Shown here: in pieces, positions 42,553-53,240 of the stretch
How the letters are laid out: each line of letters begins with the position of its first letter
How positions within the stretch are numbered: the stretch's first letter is position 1
NCBI RefSeq assembly: GCF_014189855.1
Contig: NZ_BJFN01000008.1
Location: forward strand, 1 to 64,000
Direction: 5' to 3'
DNA: 64,000 nucleotides
From: Buttiauxella sp. A111
Lineage (GTDB): Bacteria > Pseudomonadota > Gammaproteobacteria > Enterobacterales > Enterobacteriaceae
Made by a program: the position numbers and the translations under genes
Notes under the pieces: generated by a model
Databases searched by the model: none
Told to the model about the DNA's origin: nothing
What the model saw: only the letters and a program-made list of their open reading frames with translations

Positions 42553-43482
42553 ATGAGCGAATCGCACTCTGTAAGCACAACTCAGGCCTGGCTTGAAAGC
42601 TTGCGTCCACGCACGTTACCACTGGCATTTGCCTCTATCGTCTGTGGTTCCGCGTTGGCTTTTTGGCAAGACGTGTTTAATCCGGCCATTGCATTACTGG
42701 CGTTGCTGACAGCGGGGCTACTTCAAATCCTCTCGAATCTGGCGAATGACTACGGCGATGCGGTTAAAGGTAGCGATAAAGAAGACCGAATCGGCCCACT
42801 ACGCGGAATGCAGAAAGGGGTGATTACTCAGGCGCAAATGAAAAAAGCGCTGATGATCACCGTGGTGTTGATTTGCTTGTCTGGCCTTGCTTTGGTCGCC
42901 GTCGCTTGCCGCACATTGGCAGATTTCCTTGGTTTCCTGGCCCTGGGTTTGTTGGCCATCATCGCCGCAATTACTTACACCGTTGGAACGCGCCCGTATG
43001 GTTATATGGGGCTTGGCGATATTTCAGTACTGGTCTTTTTTGGCTGGCTGAGTGTTGCAGGAACCTGGTATCTGCAAGCTCATACCCTCGCGCCATTGGT
43101 ATTTTTCCCCGCGACGGCATGCGGATTACTCGCAACAGCAGTGCTTAACATCAACAATTTACGTGATATCGACAGCGATCGGGAAAACGGTAAAAACACG
43201 CTGGCTGTACGCCTGGGGCCTGTGTTAGCTCGTCGCTATCATGCCTGCCTGTTGCTAGGCGCTCTGGCGTGCCTTGCGCTATTTAATCTGTTCTGGCTAC
43301 AAAGCCTTTGGGGATGGCTGTTTGTCCTGGCCGCTCCATTGCTGATAAAGCAGACGCGTTATGTCTTGCTTGAGCAGGAACCTGTCGCTATGCGTCCGAT
43401 GCTTGAACGCACGGTAAAAGCTGCATTACTCACTAACCTGTTGTTTGCAGTAGGGGTTGTGCTAAGTACGGTGTCGTTTTAG
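42553..43482 (+). CDS. menA: 1,4-dihydroxy-2-naphthoate octaprenyltransferase
   Basis: Membrane prenyltransferase of the UbiA family that attaches the polyprenyl tail in menaquinone synthesis. 309 residues (E. coli 308). Two Asp-rich motifs bind Mg-prenyl diphosphate: NLANDYGDAVKGSDKEDR (near 62-79) and NNLRDIDSDRENGK (near 200). Eight to nine hydrophobic helices are visible. It has its own ribosome site (AGAGAGAC) after the hslU terminator; rraA follows across 92 bp. Confidence 0.97.
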   Translation: MSESHSVSTTQAWLESLRPRTLPLAFASIVCGSALAFWQDVFNPAIALLALLTAGLLQILSNLANDYGDAVKGSDKEDRIGPLRGMQKGVITQAQMKKALMITVVLICLSGLALVAVACRTLADFLGFLALGLLAIIAAITYTVGTRPYGYMGLGDISVLVFFGWLSVAGTWYLQAHTLAPLVFFPATACGLLATAVLNINNLRDIDSDRENGKNTLAVRLGPVLARRYHACLLLGALACLALFNLFWLQSLWGWLFVLAAPLLIKQTRYVLLEQEPVAMRPMLERTVKAALLTNLLFAVGVVLSTVSF

Positions 43483-43574
43483 CTGACAAATATCAATTAA
43501 CAATTGATGATTTTGCCAACAGTTAACATTAAGCGATATACTGACAACTCGTGCAGCAACAGAATCTTAATCCT

Positions 43575-44060
43575 ATGAAATATGATACTTCCGAGCTTTG
43601 CGACATCTATCAGGAAGATGTCAACGTCGTTGAACCGCTGTTTTCCAATTTCGGTGGGCGGTCGTCCTTTGGCGGGCAAATCATCACGGTGAAATGTTTC
43701 GAGGACAACGGATTGTTGTATGATCTGCTCGAACAAAATGGCCGTGGTCGTGTTCTGGTCATTGATGGCGGCGGCTCTGTTCGCCGTGCTTTGATTGATG
43801 CAGAGCTTGCCCGTCTGGCGACTCAAAACGAGTGGGAAGGCATTGTGGTTTACGGTGCCGTGCGTCAGGTTGATGACCTGGAAGAACTGGATATTGGTAT
43901 CCAGGCGATTGCCGCCATTCCAGTGGGTTCCGCAGGTGTTGGTGTTGGCGAAAGCGATGTGCGCGTTAACTTTGGTGGCGTGACATTCTTCTCCGGTGAC
44001 CATTTATATGCCGATAACACTGGCATCATCCTTTCCGAAGATCCCCTCGATATAGAATAA
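43575..44060 (+). CDS. rraA: Ribonuclease E activity regulator RraA
   Basis: Trimeric protein that binds and inhibits RNase E and DEAD-box helicases, altering global mRNA decay. 161 residues, almost identical to E. coli (formerly MenG, but not a methyltransferase). Conserved: [44 protein letters not shown]. The ATG at 43575 matches [13 protein letters not shown]; the ORF extends 8 codons further upstream without conservation. Terminates at a bidirectional hairpin shared with zapB. Confidence 0.97.
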   Translation: MKYDTSELCDIYQEDVNVVEPLFSNFGGRSSFGGQIITVKCFEDNGLLYDLLEQNGRGRVLVIDGGGSVRRALIDAELARLATQNEWEGIVVYGAVRQVDDLEELDIGIQAIAAIPVGSAGVGVGESDVRVNFGGVTFFSGDHLYADNTGIILSEDPLDIE

Positions 44061-44076
44061 CGAAATCGAATAACAA

Positions 44077-44105
44077 AACGGGCGCCCAAGGGCGCCCGTT
44101 CTTTT
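44077..44105. terminator. Bidirectional terminator between rraA and zapB
   Basis: Stem AACGGGCGCCC / GGGCGCCCGTT (44077-44087, 44090-44100) with a two-base loop, followed by CTTTTT on the right and preceded by A's on the left. Confidence 0.88.
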
Positions 44106-44118
44106 TGAAGCTCTGGTC

Positions 44119-44358
44119 TTACACTTCTTCCATTTTACCTAATAACGCGTGCAGACGATCCTGCCAAACGTGCTGTTGTTCTTTCAGAGAATTGTTTTCG
44201 CGTACTAATTCTTCATGATTGCTCTGAGACTGCTGAACTTGTTGAGACAGATTGTTGTTGGTCTCTTTCAGCTCTTCGATTTCCATTTGCAGCAGGGTGA
44301 TGGTATCAATCGCCTGCTGTACTTTTGCTTCCAGTTTCTCAAACACTTCAAATGACAT
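44119..44358 (-). CDS. zapB: Cell division protein ZapB
   Basis: Small coiled-coil protein that joins the Z-ring through ZapA and contacts MatP. 79 residues (E. coli 81). The whole protein is heptad-patterned ([20 protein letters not shown], then IEELKE.NN.L, NSLKEQQ) and ends in KMEEV. The start is the ATG giving MSFEVFEK, preceded by AGGAGAG. It converges with rraA and is divergent from glpF across a long gap. Confidence 0.96.
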   Translation of the reverse strand: MSFEVFEKLEAKVQQAIDTITLLQMEIEELKETNNNLSQQVQQSQSNHEELVRENNSLKEQQHVWQDRLHALLGKMEEV

Positions 44359-44680
44359 TTAGAATCTCTCCTGAATTGCAAGGCGTTGATGGATGTTTAA
44401 ATCCCCGTCCCGGATATTCCCCGAAGACACCTTATGAATATATGCGCTCCACGCGGCGTGTCTCGATTGTAAGTAGCGTGAGTACCCGTGTCCAGCGAGT
44501 TCAAGCGCTCTTTGCGTAACATAACGTTTTTCAGCATATGCCGAATGATGCTGCCCCCAAAAATCACTCTTTGTTAACCCATTGATTACTTCTATGAGCG
44601 TTTACGTTGTCTTTTTTGGGTGATAATGCGCACAAGTTGGCGCGAGATCGCTCATTTTTATGACGTAACACACAAATTTA
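44359..44680. other. Non-coding region upstream of zapB and glpF
   Basis: The first part of a 444-bp gap. It must hold the zapB promoter (minus strand, ribosome site AGGAGAG just after 44359) and the upstream control region of glpF. I see no convincing ORF or RNA gene. An A/T-rich stretch around 44558-44625 (TTGTTAACC, TTTACGTTGTCTTTTTT) could hold activator or nucleoid-protein sites. I could not find a good CRP consensus by eye. Confidence 0.4.
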
Positions 44681-44720
44681 AAGCTCGATATTTCTCGTTT
44701 ATGTTCGTTAACGATAAATT
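44681..44720. promoter_or_regulatory. Probable GlpR operators upstream of glpF
   Basis: Two adjoining imperfect palindromes: AAGCTCGATATTTCTCGTTT (44681-44700) and TTATGTTCGTTAACGATAAA (44699-44718). The second matches the GlpR pattern WATKTTCGWTAWCGAWAA-type closely. Position about 85-120 bp before glpF fits glycerol-3-phosphate control of glpFKX. Confidence 0.7.
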
Positions 44721-44802
44721 AACACTATGCCTACATGGCACCTGCGCGGCAGGGAATGCCCGAACAAACAATAATCATTAATTTTGCCTTCAGGACCCTA
44801 TT

Positions 44803-45654
44803 ATGAGTCAGACAGCTCCATCAACCTTGAAAGGTCAGTGCATCGCCGAGTTCATGGGTACCGCGTTGTTGATTTTCTTCGGTGTAGGATGTGTAGCCGC
44901 CTTAAAAGTGGCAGGTGCCAGCTTTGGACAGTGGGAAATTAGTGTCATCTGGGGTCTGGGGGTGGCAATGGCTATCTACATGACCGCGGGGGTTTCCGGC
45001 GCGCATCTTAATCCGGCTGTGACTATCGCATTATGGTTGTTTGCCTGTTTCGATAAACGCAAAGTCGTGCCATTTATTGTGTCGCAAGTTGCAGGTGCGT
45101 TTTGCGCAGCAGCTTTGGTTTATGGCCTGTATTACAATTTATTCCTTGATTACGAGCAGACGCACCACATGGTGCGTGGCAGCGTAGAAAGTCTGGATTT
45201 GGCGGGGATTTTCTCAACCTACCCTAATCCGCACATTAATTTTCTACAGGCGTTCGCAGTAGAGATGGTGATTACCGCCATTTTGATGGCCGTTATCCTG
45301 GCGCTGACGGACGATGGCAACGGCGTCCCTCGTGGCCCGTTAGCTCCACTGTTGATTGGTTTGTTGATCGCAGTAATCGGCGCATCAATGGGGCCTTTGA
45401 CCGGATTTGCCATGAACCCTGCGCGTGACTTTGGCCCGAAACTTTTCGCCTGGCTTGCAGGTTGGGGTGACATCGCCTTTACAGGTGGTCGTGATATCCC
45501 TTACTTCCTGGTTCCGGTATTTGGCCCGATAGTCGGCGCTGCGTTAGGTGCGTTTGGCTACCGTAAGCTTATTGGTCGCCATTTACCGTGTGATGTTTGT
45601 GTGGAAGAGGAAGAAAAATCCAGTCAATCCACGCAGCAAAATGCTTCTTTGTAA
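44803..45654 (+). CDS. glpF: Glycerol facilitator (aquaglyceroporin)
   Basis: Inner-membrane channel for glycerol and small polyols. 283 residues (E. coli 281). Six transmembrane helices and two half-helices are present, with the first NPA motif SGAHLNPAVTIA (near 68) and the second FAMNPARDFGP (near 203). The latter includes the Asp typical of glycerol facilitators rather than water-specific AqpZ. It is the first gene of glpFKX, behind GlpR-like operators. The C-terminal tail is slightly extended and Ser/Gln-rich. Confidence 0.97.
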   Translation: MSQTAPSTLKGQCIAEFMGTALLIFFGVGCVAALKVAGASFGQWEISVIWGLGVAMAIYMTAGVSGAHLNPAVTIALWLFACFDKRKVVPFIVSQVAGAFCAAALVYGLYYNLFLDYEQTHHMVRGSVESLDLAGIFSTYPNPHINFLQAFAVEMVITAILMAVILALTDDGNGVPRGPLAPLLIGLLIAVIGASMGPLTGFAMNPARDFGPKLFAWLAGWGDIAFTGGRDIPYFLVPVFGPIVGAALGAFGYRKLIGRHLPCDVCVEEEEKSSQSTQQNASL

Positions 45655-45660
45655 GACTGA

Positions 45661-47190
<1,530 letters not shown>

Positions 47191-47199
47191 TCTTCATTT

Positions 47200-47236
47200 C
47201 CCCCTCACCCTGCCCCTCTCCCTCAAAGGAGAGGGG
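47200..47236. repeat. CCCTCACCC...GGAGAGGGG palindromic repeat, third copy
   Basis: CCCCCTCACCCTGCCCCTCTC then CCTCAAAGGAGAGGGG. Same family as the inverted pair at 9542-9631: a CCCTCACCC head followed by a CCCTCTCC/GGAGAGGGG hairpin. It lies in the 97-bp glpK-glpX gap, so it is in the transcript if the operon is continuous. Confidence 0.82.
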
Positions 47237-47287
47237 ATCAATCTGTGCTACAATCCGTCGCAATTGGGCTTGCTAAATGAGTGTGCG

Positions 47288-48298
47288 ATGAGACGAGAAC
47301 TTGCGATTGAATTTTCCCGTGTAACCGAAGCTGCAGCGCTGGCGGGTTATAAATGGTTAGGGCGTGGCGATAAGAATATTGCGGATGGCGCCGCTGTTAA
47401 CGCGATGCGTATCGTGCTCAATCAGGTCAATATTGATGGCCAGATTGTGATTGGCGAAGGAGAAATCGACGAAGCGCCCATGCTCTACATTGGCGAAAAA
47501 GTCGGTACTGGCCAGGGCGACGCGGTAGATATCGCCGTTGACCCGATTGAAGGCACCCGTATGACTGCCATGGGCCAGGCAAACGCGCTGGCAGTCTTAG
47601 CCGTGGGTGATAAGGGCAGCTTCCTGAACGCTCCCGACATGTATATGGAAAAGCTGATTGTGGGTCCGGGTGCTAAAGGCATCATCGACCTGAATCTTCC
47701 GCTGGCTGAAAACCTGTATAACATCGCCGTAGCACTCAATAAACCGCTCAGCGAACTCACCGTCACTATTCTTGCTAAACCTCGCCACGATGAAGTCATT
47801 GCTGAAATGCAAAAACTCGGGGTGCGCGTATTTGCGATTCCTGATGGTGATGTTGCGGCTTCTATTTTGACCTGCATGCCTGATAGTGAAGTCGATGTGA
47901 TGTACGGTATTGGCGGCGCACCTGAAGGCGTTATTTCCGCAGCGGTTATCCGCGCTCTGGACGGTGATATGCATGGCCGCCTGTTGGCTCGCCACCACGT
48001 GAAAGGTGACAACGAAGAAAACCGTCGTATCGGTGAGCAAGAGATAGCTCGTTGTACAGCAATGGGCATTGAAGCCGGTCTGGTGTTGAAGCTCGATGAT
48101 ATGGCGCGTAATGACAACGTTATTTTCTCGGCCACCGGTATAACCAAAGGCGATTTGCTGGAAGGGATCACGCGTAAAGGGAATATGGCGACCACTGAAA
48201 CGCTGTTGATTCGTGGTAAATCACGCACCATACGCCGCATCAAATCCATTCACTACCTCGACCGTAAAGACCAGGACGTACAGACTCATATTCTGTAA
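47288..48298 (+). CDS. glpX: Fructose-1,6-bisphosphatase class II
   Basis: Mn-dependent FBPase of the lithium-sensitive phosphatase superfamily, used in gluconeogenesis from glycerol. 336 residues as in E. coli. Metal-site motifs are IGEGEIDEAPM (near 56) and DIAVDPIEGTRM (near 81-92). Other conserved regions are GIGGAPEGV (near 213) and FSATGITKGDLL. The ATG at 47288 (MRRELAIEFSRVTE) is fixed by family alignment. The ORF runs 85 codons upstream into glpK in another frame, which is not real coding. Confidence 0.97.
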   Translation: MRRELAIEFSRVTEAAALAGYKWLGRGDKNIADGAAVNAMRIVLNQVNIDGQIVIGEGEIDEAPMLYIGEKVGTGQGDAVDIAVDPIEGTRMTAMGQANALAVLAVGDKGSFLNAPDMYMEKLIVGPGAKGIIDLNLPLAENLYNIAVALNKPLSELTVTILAKPRHDEVIAEMQKLGVRVFAIPDGDVAASILTCMPDSEVDVMYGIGGAPEGVISAAVIRALDGDMHGRLLARHHVKGDNEENRRIGEQEIARCTAMGIEAGLVLKLDDMARNDNVIFSATGITKGDLLEGITRKGNMATTETLLIRGKSRTIRRIKSIHYLDRKDQDVQTHIL

Positions 48299-48321
48299 GC
48301 CCGTCGTTTGTCTGATTGAGC

Positions 48322-48345
48322 TTTCCAGCTTTAACCGGCTGGAAA
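48322..48345 (+). terminator. Weak hairpin after glpX
   Basis: TTTCCAGC / GCTGGAAA (48322-48329, 48338-48345) lies 23 bp past the glpX stop and is followed by TCTCTCAC, not a T run. It is a possible weak terminator or mRNA-stabilising element before fpr. Confidence 0.4.
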
Positions 48346-48399
48346 TCTCTCACTTTTCTGGTGAAGATAGGGAAAACACAACAAAGGGGAGCGTGCATC

Positions 48400-49146
48400 A
48401 TGGCGGAATGGGTTAAAGGTAAAGTTGTTCAGGTTCAAAACTGGACTGACGCTCTTTTTAGTCTCACAGTTCATGCGCCTGTCGCCCCTTTCACTGCGGG
48501 TCAATTTACCAAACTTGGGTTGGAAATTGATGGCGAACGCGTTCAGCGCGCCTATTCCTACGTCAATTCGCCGAGTGATCCCAACCTTGAGTTCTATCTG
48601 GTTACGGTACCTGAAGGCAAACTCAGCCCCCGCTTGCACGCGCTGCAACCTGGCGATGAAATTATGTTGGTGAGCGAAGCGGCTGGATTCTTCGTGCTAG
48701 ATGAAATCCCGGATTGTCAGACATTGTGGATGCTGGCAACGGGAACAGCACTCGGCCCGTATCTTTCTATTTTACAGGAAGGAAAAGGCCTCGAGCGCTT
48801 CGAAAATATCGTTTTGCTGCATGCTGTGCGCTATGCGCAGGACTTGAGTTATCTACCGTTGATGCAGAAACTTCAGCAGCAATATGAAGGAAAATTACGC
48901 ATTCAGACGGTTGTTAGCCGGGAATCTATTGCAGGGTCATTAACCGGGCGTGTGCCTGCACTTATAGAAAGCGGTGAGCTTGAAGCAGCGGTTGGCCTGC
49001 CGATGAATATCGAAACCAGCCATGTGATGTTGTGCGGGAATCCGCAAATGGTACGAGATACGCAGCAGTTGCTCAAAGAGACCCGGCAGATGACCAAACA
49101 TCTTCGCCGCCGGCCGGGGCATATGACTGCTGAACACTATTGGTAA
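48400..49146 (+). CDS. fpr: Ferredoxin/flavodoxin-NADP+ reductase
   Basis: FAD enzyme that moves electrons from NADPH to flavodoxin or ferredoxin, supporting radical enzymes, biotin and methionine synthases; part of the SoxRS response in E. coli. 248 residues as in E. coli. FAD-binding RAYSYVNSP (about 50-58), NADP-binding ATGTALGPYLSIL (near 113) and LCGNPQMVRDTQ, with the conserved C-terminus MTAEHYW. The ATG at 48400 follows AAGGGGA; the in-frame start 28 codons earlier is unconserved. Confidence 0.97.
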   Translation: MAEWVKGKVVQVQNWTDALFSLTVHAPVAPFTAGQFTKLGLEIDGERVQRAYSYVNSPSDPNLEFYLVTVPEGKLSPRLHALQPGDEIMLVSEAAGFFVLDEIPDCQTLWMLATGTALGPYLSILQEGKGLERFENIVLLHAVRYAQDLSYLPLMQKLQQQYEGKLRIQTVVSRESIAGSLTGRVPALIESGELEAAVGLPMNIETSHVMLCGNPQMVRDTQQLLKETRQMTKHLRRRPGHMTAEHYW

Positions 49147-49162
49147 GATCAAAAGCGGTGAG

Positions 49163-49582
49163 TTAGCGGTATTTCACTTCGCTAGTGTCTTTTCCAAAGC
49201 GATTTTCACCCTGGGTGCCAACAAATGCGCCCAGGTCCATAATAATCATCACAAAAATGAGCGTCGGGATAAAACGACCAAGCCCCCACTGCGCTAACGT
49301 ACCGAAAGTTTCCCAATTACCTGCAAGCAGCAGCCACGCAGGAATAAACAGCAGCGCCCACCAGCCTTTCTTATTTCGGTCATGCAGACGTTTCACAATC
49401 ACGGCGGCAGTCGGTATCAACGAACCCGATAAAAAGAAACCGGCGGTAGAATATGGCATGATTTCAGCACCCGCGAGGGTGAAGAGAATGATCAGCGCGA
49501 TTAACCAAACGCCAATCCAAATCCAGAAATCACGGCGCCCTATACGTCCGTTAAAAGAGAACAGCCATTGCTGTATGGTCAT
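49163..49582 (-). CDS. yiiR: DUF805 inner-membrane protein YiiR
   Basis: Putative inner-membrane protein of the DUF805 family, 139 residues, function unknown. The family start IQQWLF.F.GRIGRRDFWIW is present, with four hydrophobic segments and the cytoplasmic loop VKRLHDRNKKG. The C-terminus AFVGTQGENRFGKD is shared with E. coli YiiR. I chose the ATG at 49582 to match E. coli; another ATG four codons upstream has no ribosome site. E. coli has yiiS and uspD between this gene and fpr; here they are missing. Confidence 0.88.
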   Translation of the reverse strand: MTIQQWLFSFNGRIGRRDFWIWIGVWLIALIILFTLAGAEIMPYSTAGFFLSGSLIPTAAVIVKRLHDRNKKGWWALLFIPAWLLLAGNWETFGTLAQWGLGRFIPTLIFVMIIMDLGAFVGTQGENRFGKDTSEVKYR

Positions 49583-49696
49583 GGTAAGGTCCATTTTATT
49601 GTTTAGCGCCGTAGTGTACCCTGGCTATGCTGGGTTTTGACAAGCCAACGGAATGCCGATTTAATCGGAAAGCAGAATTCACAGGAGAATTTGTCG

Positions 49697-50296
49697 ATGA
49701 GACATCTGGTTGCAGCTCTGGCTTTACTGACACTACCCGTCGCGGTGGTTTGGGCTGATCCGCCTTCAGATTCCACCTCAACGCTACAAGTCGCTCCCTA
49801 TTTATTAGCAGGCGCCCCAACATTCGACATGAACATCACGCAGTTTCGGGAAAAATTCAACTCTGAAAACCCGACATTGCTCATCAATGAGTTCCGTGCC
49901 ATTGACGCCAATGCTGATGAAGTAAACTTGATACGTGCTGCCAGTAAAATTAACGAAAATCTCTACACATCTTCTGCGCTAGAGCGCGGCACGTTGAAAA
50001 TAAAGTCTATCCAGATAACGTGGTTACCGATTCAAGGACCTGAGCAAAAAGCGGCGCGGGCAAAAGCGACAGAGTATATGGCAGCGCTGATCCGCACATT
50101 TACGCCCTCGCTTTCAAAGCCGCAAAGCGTGGCAAAACTCACTAAACTCCTCAGCAATGGTAAGAACAAACGTTATTACGCACAAACCGATGGCGCTATC
50201 CGCTATGTTGTCGCAGACAACGGTGAAAAGGGGCTCACTTTCGCTGTTGAACCGATTAAGCTGACGCTATCTGAAACACTTAACAACGGCGAATAA
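49697..50296 (+). CDS. yiiQ: Periplasmic DUF1454 protein YiiQ
   Basis: Predicted exported protein, 199 residues as in E. coli. A signal peptide of about 20 residues ([17 protein letters not shown]) is followed by the conserved [26 protein letters not shown] and KNKRYY motifs and a strongly conserved C-terminal half ([19 protein letters not shown]). ATG 49697 is preceded by AGGAGAA and was preferred to an in-frame ATG 20 codons upstream because the signal peptide then begins properly. No enzymatic motif is apparent. It sits upstream of tpiA, as in E. coli. Confidence 0.9.
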   Translation: MRHLVAALALLTLPVAVVWADPPSDSTSTLQVAPYLLAGAPTFDMNITQFREKFNSENPTLLINEFRAIDANADEVNLIRAASKINENLYTSSALERGTLKIKSIQITWLPIQGPEQKAARAKATEYMAALIRTFTPSLSKPQSVAKLTKLLSNGKNKRYYAQTDGAIRYVVADNGEKGLTFAVEPIKLTLSETLNNGE

Positions 50297-50406
50297 ATGA
50301 CAAAAAGCAAAGCCTTTCGCCTGTTGAGTCTCTATACTGTTTCACAGACCATGCTGCCCTGAATGGCAGCGATTCTTTTATTAGTTTGACCTTGTGGAGA
50401 ATGAAG

Positions 50407-51174
50407 ATGCGACATCCTTTGGTGATGGGTAACTGGAAACTGAACGGCAGCAAGCACATGGTACACGAGCTGATTGCTGGCTTACGCAAAGAACTGGCTG
50501 GCGTTGCTGGCTGTGGCGTTGCTATCGCTCCTCCTACTATGTATCTGGATCTGGCTAAACACGCCGCATCTGGCAGCCACATCATTCTTGGTGCTCAGAA
50601 CGTAGACCTGAACCTGTCTGGCGCATTCACTGGTGAAGTTTCTGCAGAAATGCTGAAAGATGTAGGTGCTAAATACATCATCATCGGTCACTCCGAGCGT
50701 CGTACTTACCACGCAGAGTCTGATGAACTGATCGCTAAAAAATTCGCAATTCTGAAAGAAGTTGGCCTGATCCCCGTTCTTTGCATCGGTGAAACCGAAG
50801 CAGAAAACGAAGCTGGCAAAACTGAAGAAGTTTGCGCACGTCAAATCGACGCCGTTCTGAAAACTCAGGGCGCTGCGGCATTCGAAGGCGTTGTTATCGC
50901 TTACGAACCAGTATGGGCAATCGGTACTGGCAAATCAGCAACTCCAGCTCAAGCTCAGGCTGTTCACAAATTCATTCGTGACCACATTGCTAAAGCTGAT
51001 GCGAAAGTGGCTGAGCAAGTCATCATCCAGTACGGCGGTTCCGTAAACGACAAAAACGCAGCAGAGCTGTTTGCTCAGCCGGATATCGACGGCGCGCTGG
51101 TTGGCGGTGCTTCCCTGAAAGCTGACGCATTTGCCGTTATCGTTAAAGCTGCAGCTGAAGCGAAAAAAGCGTAA
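50407..51174 (+). CDS. tpiA: Triosephosphate isomerase
   Basis: Glycolytic TIM-barrel enzyme interconverting DHAP and glyceraldehyde 3-phosphate. 255 residues as in E. coli. Active-site residues: Lys in GNWKLNG (about 11), His in GHSERR (about 95), Glu in [10 protein letters not shown] (about 167), and the phosphate-binding GGSV and GGAS motifs. The ATG at 50407 ([11 protein letters not shown]) is spaced 7 nt from GGAG; ATG 50401 is in frame but too close. Codon use is that of a highly expressed gene. A shared terminator follows. Confidence 0.98.
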   Translation: MRHPLVMGNWKLNGSKHMVHELIAGLRKELAGVAGCGVAIAPPTMYLDLAKHAASGSHIILGAQNVDLNLSGAFTGEVSAEMLKDVGAKYIIIGHSERRTYHAESDELIAKKFAILKEVGLIPVLCIGETEAENEAGKTEEVCARQIDAVLKTQGAAAFEGVVIAYEPVWAIGTGKSATPAQAQAVHKFIRDHIAKADAKVAEQVIIQYGGSVNDKNAAELFAQPDIDGALVGGASLKADAFAVIVKAAAEAKKA

Positions 51175-51217
51175 GTTTCTGCTTAGCTAGATAACCCTTT
51201 GATTATTCAAAGGGGTA

Positions 51218-51249
51218 TAAAGGCTCTGCTCTGGCAGGGCCTTTATTTA
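51218..51249. terminator. Terminator between tpiA and cdh
   Basis: Long stem TAAAGGC-T-CTGC / GCAG-G-GCCTTTA (51218-51245) with loop TCTG, then TTTATTC. It overlaps the cdh stop codon and probably works for both converging genes. A second dyad (ACCCTTTG / CAAAGGGGT, 51193-51216) lies just before it. Confidence 0.75.
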
Positions 51250-52004
51250 TTCAACAATCTACAGTCGTGATCTTGCAGTTGCTCAGCAGACGCCAGGTTG
51301 AAACGCAGTAAATTCCGCTCCGTCGCCAACACTATCCACTCCCCATCCTTCAGTTGTGCCATCGCCAGGCTGTATCGCCCCATATTTTCCCTTGCCTGCG
51401 GAACCTGAGAGGCCAACATCATAAATGGGCTATGTTGTGAAAACTCAGTCGTAGTGACCTTTCTGGCAATGTACTGATTTCCAGCCAGAGATACCGGGAA
51501 AGTCTCCCAGTCGGCGTGTATTGCATTCGCATACTGATTTAACTGGTCACGTACTTCCGCCCGCAAACAAGAAATATGGATATGAAGCTGATTCTGCGAG
51601 CGCCCTGTCGCGGAGTTAATAGTCAGTGAAATGACATCGTCAGAAACATGAGCCCCCCGCCGCACACTCATAACGTTACGCTGTTGCCACGCCAGCCATA
51701 AGAAATTAGCGGTTTTAGACTGCAACAATTCCGGGCTTTCCATGCCGTTCATTTTCTCAGTCGGTAGCAGCAGGTATTGCAGCGGGCCATTGATATCTTT
51801 TAGCAGCACATATCCCGTCTGCAAATCCACTTTGGCGCAAGGCTCAGGGTTCTGATTATCACGCTGATGAGGGACACACTGTTCGCTAACGATACGCCAC
51901 AAGGCGTCAGGATGATGCAGGTATTGCCGCAGGGTTAACCCACCAACAACAGCCACGATTAATAAGAGGATAAAGAGAACAATTGTGCGTCGGCGGCGCA
52001 GCAT
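51243..52004 (-). CDS. cdh: CDP-diacylglycerol pyrophosphatase
   Basis: Membrane-anchored hydrolase that splits CDP-diacylglycerol to phosphatidate and CMP. 253 residues (E. coli 251). One N-terminal transmembrane anchor (IVLFILLLIVAVVGGLTL, about 8-25) precedes a periplasmic HIT-like catalytic domain with the HIHISCLR motif near 140. Other conserved parts are WRIVSEQCVP and LPT.KM.GMESPELL. It is followed by the tpiA terminator, and the sbp terminator separates it from sbp. Compared with neighbouring enzymes it is moderately diverged from E. coli. Confidence 0.93.
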   Translation of the reverse strand: MLRRRRTIVLFILLLIVAVVGGLTLRQYLHHPDALWRIVSEQCVPHQRDNQNPEPCAKVDLQTGYVLLKDINGPLQYLLLPTEKMNGMESPELLQSKTANFLWLAWQQRNVMSVRRGAHVSDDVISLTINSATGRSQNQLHIHISCLRAEVRDQLNQYANAIHADWETFPVSLAGNQYIARKVTTTEFSQHSPFMMLASQVPQARENMGRYSLAMAQLKDGEWIVLATERNLLRFNLASAEQLQDHDCRLLNK

Positions 52005-52069
52005 TGAAACCTCAGGAACAATGAAGAGGGCTGCTCAGCGTAACGCAATCGTAAGGGCCACAAAAGCAA

Positions 52070-52091
52070 AACGGCCCTTTTCAGGGCCGTT
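52070..52091 (-). terminator. sbp terminator
   Basis: Stem AACGGCCC / GGGCCGTT (52070-52077, 52084-52091); on the minus strand the hairpin is followed by TTTTGC. It lies 8 bp past the sbp stop. Confidence 0.8.
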
Positions 52092-52098
52092 ATTACTC

Positions 52099-53088
52099 TT
52101 AACGCTGACTAATTTGGTCGAAGGTACCACCATTCGAGAAGTGTTCTTTCTGCGCTTTCGTCCAACCGCCAAACTCGTCATCAATCGTGAACAATTTAAG
52201 TTTTGGGAAGACGTTTTCATATTTCTTCGCCACTTCGGCATTACGTGGACGATAGTAATTTTTCGCCACAATTTCCTGCCCTTCCGGTGAATAGAGGTAT
52301 TTCAGGTACTCTTCAGCAACTTTCTGAGTGCCTTTCTTCTCTGCCACTTTATCTACGACTGAAACAGTAGGCTCAGCAAGAATCGACTCACTTGGCGTTA
52401 CGATTTCAAACTTGTCTTTGCCCAGTTCGTTAGTTGCCAGAAACGCTTCGTTTTCCCAGGCAATCAACACGTCACCAATTCCACGCTCAACAAAAGTACT
52501 GGTTGAACCACGAGCCCCAGAATCCAGCACTTCAACGTTTTTATACAACGCTTTCACAAAATCCTGCGCTTTAGCCTGGTCGTTATTGTTGTGATGCAGA
52601 GCGTAGCCCCAGGCTGCCAGATAGTTCCAGCGCGCGCCACCTGAGCTTTTTGGGTTCGGGGTGATAACAGAAACGCCCGGTTTAATCAGATCGTTCCAGT
52701 CATGAATTTGTTTTGGGTTGCCTTTGCGTACCAGGAACACGATGGTCGAGGTGTAAGGTGCGGAGTTATCCGGCAGACGTTTGATCCAGTTTTTATCGAT
52801 ACGGCCACGCTCAGCAATAGCATCCACATCGTATGCCAGTGCCAGAGTCACCACATCAGCTTCAATACCGTTGATAACAGAGGTCGCTTGCTTACCGGAA
52901 CCACCGTGAGACTGACGAACCACAACGTCATCGCCGGTTTGCTGTTTCCAGTGAGCGCTGAACGCCTTGTTGTACTCGTCATAAAGTTCGCGAGTGGGAT
53001 CGTAAGAGACGTTAAGTAACTGAATATCTTTAGCCAATACGCTGGTTGATGCCAACAGTAATGTAAGTCCAACTCCCCACTTATTCAT
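52099..53088 (-). CDS. sbp: Sulfate-binding periplasmic protein
   Basis: Periplasmic receptor for sulfate (and thiosulfate) that serves the CysUWA ABC transporter. 329 residues as in E. coli. The signal peptide [19 protein letters not shown] is followed by mature [17 protein letters not shown]. Sulfate-contact motifs are [11 protein letters not shown] and [16 protein letters not shown]. It contains essentially no cysteine, typical of sulfur-starvation proteins. CysB control is expected; the 152-bp upstream gap also holds the pfkA terminator. Confidence 0.97.
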   Translation of the reverse strand: MNKWGVGLTLLLASTSVLAKDIQLLNVSYDPTRELYDEYNKAFSAHWKQQTGDDVVVRQSHGGSGKQATSVINGIEADVVTLALAYDVDAIAERGRIDKNWIKRLPDNSAPYTSTIVFLVRKGNPKQIHDWNDLIKPGVSVITPNPKSSGGARWNYLAAWGYALHHNNNDQAKAQDFVKALYKNVEVLDSGARGSTSTFVERGIGDVLIAWENEAFLATNELGKDKFEIVTPSESILAEPTVSVVDKVAEKKGTQKVAEEYLKYLYSPEGQEIVAKNYYRPRNAEVAKKYENVFPKLKLFTIDDEFGGWTKAQKEHFSNGGTFDQISQR

Positions 53089-53200
53089 CGTTCGCTCTCT
53101 TTAATCGGATTTGATAAAAGCAGCGTGCCAGAAAGTTAACCATTCATTAAAGAATAAAAAAAGATTGGCTATAACTATTGAGCATATAACAAACAGCAAA

Positions 53201-53220
53201 AAGCCGGGTTTCCCCGGCTT
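53201..53220 (-). terminator. pfkA terminator
   Basis: On the minus strand AAGCCGGG / CCCGGCTT followed by TTTTGC (53201-53220), 20 bp past the pfkA stop. Confidence 0.85.
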
Positions 53221-53240
53221 CAATTTTCACAATCCGCGAA

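Noticed and set aside
44359-44680. Possible RNA gene in the zapB-glpF gap
   Set aside because: I looked for a promoter-hairpin-T-run arrangement and found no convincing terminator or conserved sRNA sequence.
47485-48249. 254-codon ORF antisense to glpX
   Set aside because: Reverse-frame shadow of a conserved gene; no recognisable domain or start signals.
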